A DNA stretch of 64,000 nt from Carex sylvatica (taxonomy: Eukaryota > Streptophyta > Magnoliopsida > Poales > Cyperaceae). The stretch spans positions 90,924 to 154,923 of the forward strand of contig CAXKVR010000332.1 in assembly GCA_964058845.1 (NCBI GenBank). The letters are read 5' to 3'. Positions 1 through 9,313 of this stretch are shown here, one piece after another. The number at the start of each line of letters is the position of its first letter. The first letter of the stretch is position 1. The notes beneath the pieces were generated by a model, which was given only the letters and a program-made list of their open reading frames with translations, had not been told where the DNA came from and made no database searches. The position numbers and the translations under genes are program-made.

Positions 1-171
1 GGTGATGCGGTCTGGATCGAGATCACGACGAATTATGAATACTTGCGCGGCGGACAACTCAAAAGTGCTTCATCATGGATCTCATTTGAAAGAGAAAATT
101 ACATAGAAGACATCCATGGATCACAGATTGTTAGAAATATGAACGACATTGAAGTAAGAAAAATTGTGTAA
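1..171 (+). other. possible truncated 3' coding end (unrecognised)
   Basis: Frame 1 is open from the first base of the window to a TAA at 169-171, giving about 56 residues that begin GDAVWIEITTNYEYLRGGQ. The first 80 bases are richer in G+C than the AT-rich DNA that follows, as expected for an exon. A GTAAG-like donor (GAA|GTAAGA) lies near 153, so the exon could also end there. I do not recognise the protein. Frame 2 is also open over about the first 115 bases, and the first 60 bases are open on the minus strand, so strand and frame are not settled. Sequence to the left of the window would decide. Confidence 0.25.
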
Positions 172-2001
172 AACATGAGTCTGTGATAAGAAAAATTGTT
201 TAAAGAAATACTTGATATCTTGCATATAAATACTTACTATATTATATGTTAATACTTGCGTGTATAAGTATACATATTTACGCACATCAGTTGTAAAGTT
301 TTTCAAATATAAGTGATCCCAGTTAATTAGCGGCCCCCACATTATTAATAAGTGATACACATTTTTTTTTGTCTTTTTGTGCTGAAAGTTGTGGTCCCCT
401 CATATAATTAATAATTAGGAAAAATAAACTGGGGAAAAAGAAATCTTTATTGTAAAAATAATTAGCAAATCAATAATGATGAGGTCAAAAAAAAAAAAAA
501 AAATACTACGGTGAGGTCTAAAAGCGTTTTCGACTAAAAAAAAAAAAAAAGAGACTAAACAAAATGATGCACATTTATTAGTCCACTGACCAGCTTATTG
601 AATCGGTGTGAATTAGGGCCCAGTTTACACTGAATCAAGATTTAGTCTATCCTTGTTTTTAATATGTGGTCCATATATATTTCCGTTTCATCAAATATAG
701 AACCCAATTCCTACCTCCAAGGTGGGGAAAAACCGTTTTCATCAAAGGACCAATTTTCTTCCTCAAAAATGGGGCAAAAAAAAAAAAAAAAGGTAGAAAA
801 GCGATTTTCCCTTCAGTGCATTTTCAACCGTTGGATTCAAATCAAAATTGGTGGATTATCATAATAAAGACGACCGCGATTGGTTTATCTCTAGCATATT
901 GCTTTAATAAATCATATGGCAACAAATGTTCATTTAATTTCAAATAAGAACAATCTGAAAGCAAAACTATGTACACTGCCTAAAAGCCCATAATCACCAA
1001 ATCGCTGATGTGGTATTAAAATGCAATTAAAACTCCTTTCAGCGATGCAGCGGCATTGAAATTGAAATCTCCGAAATTTCATTTTCTTCTTTTGACAGCT
1101 GTTTACAGCAGTTTGCAATTGCAAGTCAATTTCACCAATGGAGATGTTGCATTGAATTACCATAAGCTTATCTAGAAGTTGATGAGGCTGAAATAGATTT
1201 ATCTTAGCAGCAATTGCCGCCAACCTTCAAAAAAGAGAGAAAGAGATAGATTTATCTTATATAGGCGTATTTGTTTTTTCTATTAGCGACCCATGACAAT
1301 ATACCGACAATATTCCTCGCAGTTACTACTTGTAAGTAATAACCTCTTTGCTGCAATTAACATCACTAAACAATTAAGCATCTTTGTCTATTGGTTAACT
1401 AACACTAGCTAACCTGACTATGCATTTGTAAATTGCATGGCACATTATGAGGCTGAAAAAAAAAAAAAACAGAAAAATGGGTGACTGTTGAAAAAAAAAT
1501 GAAAAGGTATGATTAGTTATAACTCTGCCCCTAAATCAATCACCAAGTATATCATTTCCGAAGTGTTTCTTTTAATGAATTAAAGAATACAAAAATGTTT
1601 TATACATATATATATCCAGACACTTTGTTTAAAGTTAAAAAAAGTAATAGTACAACGATATGAACATGAGCTCGGTGAACTAACTGGTTATTGGTGAAAA
1701 GCTCTTAGAGAAAAAAATTAGTAGGGTATGCAACTTATACTTATCGATTGATATTGGCGTGGGCCTCTTCAAAATTTTGTACACCAGTCGGTGTGAAAAT
1801 AAAACGTCGAAAAAAATATGTATTTACAACTACAAGAATCTGTCACTGTCCGCGAGAGTAAAAGCGTCTTTTACTGTTAGTATCGTCGCGGGTACTACTA
1901 TAAGTAATAGTGATGCCCTTGAGAATAACAATTTCTGTCTGCTTGCCCTTGCGGATAGTGGCAGATTCTTGTAGTTAATTGCCTCATTTCTCCTGCTACC
2001 A
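172..2001. other. intergenic, no gene seen
   Basis: AT-rich DNA with many poly-A runs (near 490, 538, 778, 1459 and 1490). Short open frames here are low-complexity or lysine-rich readings of A-tracts and have no family features. The last few hundred bases up to 2001 should contain the 3' UTR of the minus-strand zinc-finger gene. I see no transposon ends that I can support. Confidence 0.5.
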
Positions 2002-2925
2002 TCAAAATCGAAAATCCACCTCTGGCAAGAGCAACGGAGTAGTTGTTCGTTTTTCCTCGATAGGTGCCGGAAGGTTCAAATCAAGAGCCAACGGACTGGT
2101 TTGATTTTCCTTCAATGTCTCGTCTTCTTGCTTTACTTCTACATTTACTTCCATATCTAGTGCAACCACGTCAGATGCTGCTGCTTCAGGGGCCATGGCT
2201 GGATTTCGATGCCGTCTCATGTGACCACCGAGTGCTTGTCCAGAGGGAAATACCAAGCTACATATGGTACATTGATGAGGTCTTGACTTGATGGTAGGCA
2301 TAGAAAAGGAATTTATGCTCAGCTTCAGCATGTCTTCTTTCTCATCCTCGACAACTTCTTTAATTTCAAGCATACTAGTCTTGCCACTATACTCATTTTT
2401 GGGTTGAGTTAACCGCAACTTCTTGTGGCTCGCACGGTGTCCACCAAGTGCTTGAAAGCTAAGGAAATCTCTTCCACAGGTAAAACACCGATAAACAGCA
2501 CGACCATCTGGACCAATAAATTTGCTCGTGTTGCTTTTAGACTTGGCCTCGGCAAATTGAACTGGTGGTGCCTTGTTAATTGGGATCACGTGATGGGGCG
2601 ACTCATGACAATTGGAAAGTAAAAGTAGGTATGATGCCACTGCCTGTTCTTCCTCGGTATGCTCACATAATGATTCATGAGATGAGGGAGATGATGGGGG
2701 TGAGAAAGAATCAACAACTGGAGATGAGCAACCGACAAGCGGTGATGAAGAACCGTTAGCTTGATAGCAAGATCCACTGACTTGTAGAGTAGGGGGAAAG
2801 GGAGATCTATAGCGCTTTGTGCGTCTCCCTTTTGGTATCAATCTTGCCTTGCCTTCTTCTTCTCTTCCTTGCTCTCCATGTTCCATTTCACTATATTGTT
2901 TTTGCACAACATGGATATGTAACAA
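2002..2925 (-). CDS. C2H2 zinc finger repressor, ZAT5-like (C1-2i)
   Basis: Intronless gene for a 307-aa nuclear transcription factor. Two plant-type zinc fingers carry the QALGGH signature: Cys147/Cys150 with His163/His167 (QALGGH at 158-163), and Cys219/Cys222 with His235/His239 (QALGGH at 230-235). A basic [11 protein letters not shown] box near residues 32-42 resembles the N-terminal nuclear-localisation box of ZAT5-type proteins. The C-terminus has an EAR repression motif LDLNLPAP at 281-288. By family knowledge such proteins bind DNA through the fingers and repress through the EAR motif, often in stress responses; target genes cannot be read from this sequence. Methionine 14 (codon at 2884-2886) starts MEHGEQG and is an equally likely start, since the first 13 residues look unlike the family. 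A TATA box lies about 80 bp upstream. The exact orthologue is uncertain. Confidence 0.93.
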   Translation of the reverse strand: MLHIHVVQKQYSEMEHGEQGREEEGKARLIPKGRRTKRYRSPFPPTLQVSGSCYQANGSSSPLVGCSSPVVDSFSPPSSPSSHESLCEHTEEEQAVASYLLLLSNCHESPHHVIPINKAPPVQFAEAKSKSNTSKFIGPDGRAVYRCFTCGRDFLSFQALGGHRASHKKLRLTQPKNEYSGKTSMLEIKEVVEDEKEDMLKLSINSFSMPTIKSRPHQCTICSLVFPSGQALGGHMRRHRNPAMAPEAAASDVVALDMEVNVEVKQEDETLKENQTSPLALDLNLPAPIEEKRTTTPLLLPEVDFRF

Positions 2926-3002
2926 GAGGGGTAGGGGATTGGGGTGGGGTGTGTTCTAACTTACAAACAGTGGCTGAAGTATTAGATAAGGAAAGAGAAC
3001 AC

Positions 3003-3010
3003 TATTTATA
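3003..3010 (-). promoter_or_regulatory. TATA box of the ZAT5-like gene
   Basis: On the minus strand this reads TATAAATA, a consensus TATA box, 77 bp upstream of the first ATG of the zinc-finger gene. Spacing fits a short 5' UTR. Confidence 0.55.
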
Positions 3011-3480
3011 ACAATAAACCACAGGGCCTAAAATAAATGAGAGGCACAAATAAAATCAAGGATAGTGGTAGAGAAATGCCTATTTTTAGAGTGTTTTTCG
3101 CTTGTTACTTAAGTTTGTTAAAGCTAAAGAAAGTTGGCTGGTTTTGCACGAAGTTAGGATTGTCATAGATAGCCAGAATACTACCTAGGTGGTATGAGGT
3201 TGCATAGTAATTAGCAAGGGTTGGCTCGCTCGATCGTCTCTCTCACACACTAAAAATGGAGAAATAAAGTGACCACACATATAGAGGGTGCATGGAGGCA
3301 AGAGTACACCAGATCGTTAAGCATGCTGCTTGCAAATTTCATATTATATCCTAATAAAATATAATAGTCTGAGTTTGTTATAATAAATTTTCGTTTCTCA
3401 GTACGTACGTATGCGAAGTGAATGGGACAAAAATGCGACATTTTAATTTTAAGGTAATATTTTCCAGTGACACTAATAAT

Positions 3481-3956
3481 ACACCCTGTTTGGATGGAGA
3501 TGAGAGGAAGGAAGGGGAGGTGAAAAATAGAAGGGAATGTAATGGAATATAAATAAAGATTAACATATTTAATTTTTTTGTGCTTGGATGATTAATGAGA
3601 GAAAATAAATTAATTTTTTTTTTTATCTTATTTCTTATTTGGTTGATTAAAATTTAGAAGGTTAATGTAAAATTCGGTGGTTGTTGTAGGTTTATGATAA
3701 AAAACTTGTATAATAATTATATTGATAAGATATATGATTGGACATTTGTGTTATTTTTTATAAAAATATTTGTAACAAAAATTTTTTTCGTCCGTCAAAT
3801 TGGAAGATAAACCAATTCTATTAATTACAATGATACAAGATTAAATCTTTCAGCTCTGACATAATTTTGTCAACCAAATACGATTCGACAGAGTTTTTTT
3901 TTTTTTTTTTGTTTTCCATTCCCTCCCTTCCTCTACTCTCCATCCAAACAAGGTGT
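3481..3956. mobile_element. MITE with ACACC-TTGTTTGGATGGAG type inverted ends
   Basis: The left end reads ACACCCTGTTTGGATGGAGA and the right end, reverse-complemented, reads ACACCTTGTTTGGATGGAGA, followed on both sides by a purine-rich AGAGGAAGG stretch. The interior is AT-rich with no coding potential. This is a foldback non-autonomous DNA transposon of about 476 bp. The target duplication is not clear, so the superfamily is not assigned. A weaker pair of similar purine/pyrimidine tracts occurs at about 4287-4310 and 4490-4525. Confidence 0.75.
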
Positions 3957-4889
3957 AAAAAGTAACAAAGTTCCTTTTGGATGCTTCCCAGCAGCACCAC
4001 AATAATGAAAATAAACACGGACCGGAGATTTAAAATTAACCGTGCATATTTAGGTATCTTTCGTTTACCATATTTATAATAATTTGATAGTAAAAGATCG
4101 TTTTTTTGTTAAATATAGTCTAATTAGTTTAATAAAATTAGCAAGTTCTTTACGCAGAATAGAAGTTGCGCTTTTCCACAATGATTCCTGGAACAAAGCA
4201 TGACAGTACAAGATTCCATACAAAGTTGGGGTATCAGAATATCTCAATACTCATGCCGGGTATACTAAAAATATTTGACTACAAAGAGGAAGGGGAGGGT
4301 GGAGGGAATGTTTTTTAAGCAAGCACCAACAATTTTAAAGCACGTTTTGACAATTTTAAAGCACGTTTAAAGCATGTTGTTTGCAACACCTTGTAAAATT
4401 ACATTTTTTTTTTTAGAATGGTCTCTACCACTCTTATTCCAAAATTTTCAATTATGAAGCAAGTTTTGACAGTCTAGCATCCCTGTAATCTCCCCTTTCT
4501 GACCTCCCCTCCCTCCTCTACTCTCAATTAGAGCACGCAATAATGTGTTTTATTATCAATGGGGTGCTAATTGGATAGGTTTGTCCGTGAACAAATCAGA
4601 CTGAACAATCGCTGAACAAAGTTCGGACGAGTTATAATACGAACGGGCTCAATGTTCAGCTCAGGTTCAATATATTTTTTATCATTGAATCAAATATGAA
4701 TAGGACTTTGAACAAAGTTTGATTATGTTTATTTAACAGCCCATTTGAAAAGCCCGTTTGGACAGGTTTTGAGCAGCCAGTTTGTAGGTTTTGAACATAT
4801 TGATTTCACTCAAGACCCTCGCGATATCGCCTCTCACCTAGTCCAATCTCTCTCTCTTTCTCCCTTCGCCGCTATTGTCCGACTCTCAG
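3957..4889. other. intergenic, no gene seen
   Basis: AT-rich spacer between two transposon insertions. It holds short internal repeats (AATTTTAAAGCACGTTT twice near 4331-4368) and a pyrimidine-rich stretch at about 4835-4870. No supported gene. Confidence 0.5.
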
Positions 4890-5263
4890 CAGAGGCGGAC
4901 CCAGGATTTTCATCAGGGGACAAAAAAATATCGAACCTAGTTTAAATAGCTAATCAAATTTAGATCCATTAACTAATTAATTAGGTATTCGATAAAAAAT
5001 ATTGCTTTAACTTGTTCTTTCCAATACCCTGACTTGTAATTTCTGATTCTCTGACCTATAATTCTAATTATCAATCATAATTTAAGAAATTTATTTTAAT
5101 TTTAACTCTAAATTTAGTCCGAATTACAATTCAAATATTCAGAGGGGAGCAAAAAAATTTTCGGAGAGGGGGGCAAAGTCCATCGGAACATCTCGAACTC
5201 CACTAAAACTCAAAATCTAGGGGAGGCAGCTGCCCCCCCAGGATCACTGTAGATCCGCCCCTG
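4890..5263. mobile_element. hAT-type non-autonomous element
   Basis: The left end begins CAGAGGCGGACC and the right end, reverse-complemented, begins CAGGGGCGGATC, matching the CAGGGGCGGA-type ends of plant hAT elements. The element is flanked by 8-bp target duplications ACTCTCAG (4882-4889) and ACTCTCAA (5264-5271), 7 of 8 identical. The interior (374 bp in total) has no transposase. Confidence 0.85.
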
Positions 5264-5287
5264 ACTCTCAATCCACCTTTCTCTCAC

Positions 5288-5556
5288 TAGGGGCGGATCT
5301 TAGTGTATTGGAAAGGTGGCTAAGCCACCCGTATGATTATAAAATTTTAGTTATATATATTGAAATTTAATTAAATTTTTTTTTCAGAACATTCTATATA
5401 GTCTAGCCCCCCTCAACAATAATCAAATGTTTACTTATAGTCTAGTGGTTTGAGCTATGTTTTGTAGATGAGAGGTCTTGGGTTCAAATCTCACTCACCA
5501 TATTATGCATTTTAATTTTCAGCCCTCTCCATCAAAGTTTTCTAGTTCCACCCCTG
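5288..5556. mobile_element. second hAT-type element, 24 bp downstream of the first
   Basis: The left end is TAGGGGCGGATC; the right end reverse-complemented is CAGGGGTGGAAC. Flanking 8-bp repeats are TCTCTCAC (5280-5287) and TCTCTCGC (5557-5564), 7 of 8 identical. It contains a tRNA-promoter-like GGTTCAAATCTC stretch at 5480-5491. It is a separate insertion into the same pyrimidine-rich host stretch as the element before it. Confidence 0.82.
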
Positions 5557-5564
5557 TCTCTCGC

Positions 5565-7164
5565 CAACGCCACCTCTTCTCCATCGTGCCACATCTCCTC
5601 CGTCACACCACCTCTGCTGCATCTCTCAGTTGCTGCTTCTTTTCATACATTGCACATTGGTAGGTGTCTCTTCTCCTCTATTATTCTTCAACAAACTATG
5701 GAAGGACAAGGCATGGAACAAAACATAGATGATGGACTATGTGTCCAAATTAATGTACCCACGCGCATGGAACAAAACATAGAGGATGCATGGCTCCTAG
5801 GTCGCAGAACATTACAGGGAAGGACAAGGCATCGATGGAACATGGCCTAGGTGGGAGAATGTTGGACGCTATGGAAATAAAGGAACAGAAGGACCTTCTC
5901 TGGAACGAGCAAGACAGTGAGAATATTAATAGATGAATCCACAACCGAGATTTGCATAACTAGGAACTATTTATATAGATATAGGAGTGCTAGATCATGC
6001 GGGAGCATACTGTGTACTCCTTGCAGCATTATTTACTAAATAGCTTAGAGTACAAATAGATAAGGTGTATTGTAAATACTTTTTTATTTAATATATTTCG
6101 TTGCCGACAAATTGTCAACAACCTTCAAAAGAAAAAAAAAACTATGGAATAGATGAGATTGTTTTAACCTTTGTAAGCTTCGTTATTGATAACTATTTAT
6201 AACCTTGATCGGTATCTCTTCATTGAGAATCATTTTTTTAGCGAGAACCATCCCCTTCTCGTCCCACATTTTCTTTACCGTTTTTATTTATTTATTTTAA
6301 TTTTGGGATTTGCTATTTTGATTTTAATAGAAATATGTTTTGTTTTTGCACATATATTATGCTTATCAAGTGTTTGAGAAAATGTCTCTGTGAAAAGTAA
6401 ATGAACAAGGAGTCTATTAATATTTTTCCATTTTTTCCATCAATTATCTATTACTTTCTGTTACAAAATGAGTGATATCGGTCTATGAAATTGATTGCAG
6501 TCATTAAAAGTAAACTGAGAATAAATTTTTTTGTAATATCAAATTCTGATTTCTGACTCTCAATCTGAGAATACTGAGATTTGGGTGAATTTGGTAACAT
6601 ATATATATTTTTTCTTTTATTTACCATTATATGGGGCCATGGTAATGATCTGAAGCGTACACTTATGCAAATCTCATTCTAAATCTTGTCACTAGTTGAA
6701 GTTGCTCGTCTTTCTTTATCCTTCTCAATTAATATATATCAAATTTGTCAATTTCAAATCTTTACTGAACAAAAAAGCTTTTGCTGATATATGAACAGTA
6801 TTCTTTCGTTGACGACGTACTTGTATATATTCTTCTTTTCTATCGCCTTTTGTACTTATCTTTGTCATCGTTCAAAATCCTGACACAAATATTTATTCTG
6901 TAAATTGAGAAAAATTTACGGGCAATATTTCATAATTACTCTCCGAAGAAAAAAAATGTTCTTACCGTATGATTTCATTTCAAATATATATATTTTTTTT
7001 TCCTAAATTGATATGAGATCTTCTGTTTCGATTAATTTAAGGAGTAGCTATTATTGGGAATAGTAATTGACATCTAATTTTGTGCGAACGTCTGCTACTG
7101 TAACTTTATCAATAAATGTGGTGCAATGGTACCGTAATCTCAGACTACCCCTTCAAATGTACAA
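5565..7164. other. intergenic, no gene seen
   Basis: The first 100 bp continue the CT/CA-rich host sequence interrupted by the two hAT elements. A direct repeat containing GAACAAAACATAGA occurs at about 5716 and 5769. The remainder is AT-rich without supported genes. Confidence 0.45.
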
Positions 7165-7365
7165 ATATCCTCTCCAATACTGTAAAAGATTCTCTTCACT
7201 TTATGGTTTGAGATTAATTCTCAACTGCTTTGAGATTCGGACTAACGCAGGAGTAGTATTATTGGACTTTGTAATTCGTGCCAAGTTAAAAATAACAGTT
7301 CAGATCCAATAATTCTAAAAAATTATCTATTACGGTACTGAAGAGGATCTGAATTCCCTTCAAAC
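7165..7365 (-). repeat. dispersed repeat containing AACTTGGCACGAAT
   Basis: Reverse-complemented, this stretch matches 29447-29640 in order: GAATTCAGATCCTC, CCGTAATAG, ATTATTG, AACTTGGCACGAAT, AATAATACT, TAATCTCAAACC. A shorter match occurs at about 26560-26690. It looks like a transposon fragment of unknown class. The 81-aa open frame across it is not a gene. Confidence 0.65.
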
Positions 7366-7737
7366 ACATCAGATGTTCCGAAATAGAGTTGCAAACTTAA
7401 TATAGCAACACAAATTTTCGTCATTCTACAAAAAGACACATGTTTCATAACTACAAGCTTAATCCAAGTTTTCATCTCACAGGACCCTCCTCTTTTAAAT
7501 TCAATCCTTTACTTATAAAATGTACAAATTTTAAAATTAGTAATTTTCTATGTATAAATCTCAAAATAAATAAAGAGATCAGCAGATTTAATTCTCGTTT
7601 CAATTATCTGAGAAATAACATCTAACAGTACCAAATTATATAGAGCCTTCGATAAAAGAAAATGTTACGAAAGTACGAAATCAAAGACAGCCGTTTCGAA
7701 ATCGCCGCCACAGAAAAACCGAGGCAGTCGAAATCCC

Positions 7738-8022
7738 CATTTTTTATTAATCGAATAAATAAATAAAAATATCGAAATAACGATACATTTTTATAAAATA
7801 TTAATATATAAGATAATAAGAACGGCGGAATGAACTATTCCGTCCGCTATAGTATCCGTTTGTTTCATTATAAATCATTCAGAAAAAAAAAAAAAAAATC
7901 TGTAACGGACATTGTAGCGGATAAGATAGATATATCACGTTCTTGGTAGATATCAATATTTCGTAATAATTTACTCTTATTTTTATATTCTTAACTCTCT
8001 TTTTCTATTAATAAAAAAATCT
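7738..8022. mobile_element. foldback element, TTTTTTATTAAT family
   Basis: Starts with a CCCC then TTTTTTATTAAT end followed by AAATAAATAAATAAAAATATCG, and ends with TATTAATAAAAAAA. The same pair of ends bounds 8071-8667 and the large nested element at 27261-29427. The interior carries TTCCGTCCGCTA-type GC islands, as in the other copies. No coding capacity. Confidence 0.5.
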
Positions 8023-8070
8023 GGTCCAAATCAGACCAATCTCATGTTGTCATGTCGTTACTCCTGAATT

Positions 8071-8667
8071 TTTTATTAATAAAAAAAATAAAATAAAATA
8101 TCAAAATAAGAATTGTTTCTGAGTTTTTTTGAGATATAGATAGACCGAGATCAACTAATCCGTCCAAAAAATGAGACTAAATATCCCATCCAGTTTAATC
8201 CTATGCCAAATCAATCTTAATCATCTTAGTGAAATTTATTTTTTAAGGAACAGTACAATTAGGTCCGTTCGGAAAAAAAAATTGCAAAATGATAAAAGAA
8301 ATCCTGTCCGTGGCATAAAAAAAACTCACCTACTAAATAGTACTGAAATCTAATACTCTTTAAATCAAATAAAAAAAAAACCAACCTTAGCAGCAGTCTT
8401 TGATCTAGTGAGCGGTTTGCCCCTGCAAATTTTTTATTTTTTTTTACCTCGGACAGAAATAATGCCACCGTCCCTTTTTTTTTTTTTTTTCTCTCAGCTA
8501 GCGCTAAGCTTAGGACGGTATTAACATGTTATTAAGTTGGATGGAATCAATTAGTTCCGTCACTTGAACGGAATAATTAATCCTAGTTTACCTATATATT
8601 CCAAAATAACTCAAAATCGATCCCCTATTCTGAATTTTTTTAATTTATTTGCTATTAATAAAAAAGT
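8071..8667. mobile_element. second foldback element, TTTTTTATTAAT family
   Basis: Bounded by TTTTTTATTAATAAAAAAAA on the left and CTATTAATAAAAAAG on the right, with internal TCCGTC/GGACGG islands like the large element at 27-29 kb. It directly follows a related element, so this is a tandem or nested insertion. Boundaries are approximate. Confidence 0.5.
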
Positions 8668-8936
8668 CGGTCGCTACTCTCTCGCTATCTGTGTGATAAT
8701 TTAATCTGAACGCGGCTCATTCCTCGATAGCATATCAACCGAACTAACTAGTGGGTCCCTGTGTAAAACTTGCGTATGTAATCATTTAAAAGGTATATCT
8801 CCCGCCTAAACGACACACACCGGTCGGGCTGTACACCGTCTCACAGACAGTGAAGTCGAGCAACTTAGGGTCCCACAAGTCATTTTAAATATGGTGCATC
8901 ACACTTCCGGTTCATGAATTAACGCCCTCTTCGACC

Positions 8937-9117
8937 GAGTGCGTATCCTCTGAGATATCTCTCAACTTTTGCGTGACCGACGTGTCCGGTTCCTATTCGG
9001 GGGTGATGTAGGGGTCAGTATTATGTATGCTTTGAGATTCGTGTAGAACGTATTTAAACGGTTAAGATTTTCCATAAAGTCGCGCAAAGTTTGAGGTATC
9101 TCAGAGGATACGAATTC
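8937..9117. mobile_element. Mutator-type MITE upstream of the TNO1-like gene
   Basis: Inverted ends GAGTGCGTATCCTCTGAGAT (left) and GAATTCGTATCCTCTGAGAT (right, reverse-complemented), continuing through TCAAACTTTGCG-like sequence for over 30 bp. The flanks are CTCTTCGACC (8927-8936) and CTCTTCGCAC (9118-9127), an imperfect 10-bp duplication typical in length for Mutator-like elements. It ends about 196 bp before the ATG at 9314, so it lies in the promoter or 5' UTR of that gene. Confidence 0.8.
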
Positions 9118-9313
9118 CTCTTCGCACGCAGGACCTTGCTTCTTTGGTCTATTCACTTCACCTTGCAGCACGAGCTAACCACGCCTTCTGCTATTGTCCT
9201 CTCTAAAATTGTAAAACGCGCTTTTTTCTCCATTTTTCTGACTGGAATTGGATCTCAGTTTTATCGGATTCGCTAGATCCAGGTATTCCGGTTGGAGTCA
9301 CAGGCTCGCTTCA

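Noticed and set aside
2064..2622. Plus-strand open frames opposite the zinc-finger gene
   Set aside because: Shadow frames of the ZAT5-like coding sequence.
5440..5500. tRNA-like GGTTCAAATCTC stretch
   Set aside because: A box-B-like sequence is present but no cloverleaf or box A is convincing; it lies inside a hAT-type element.
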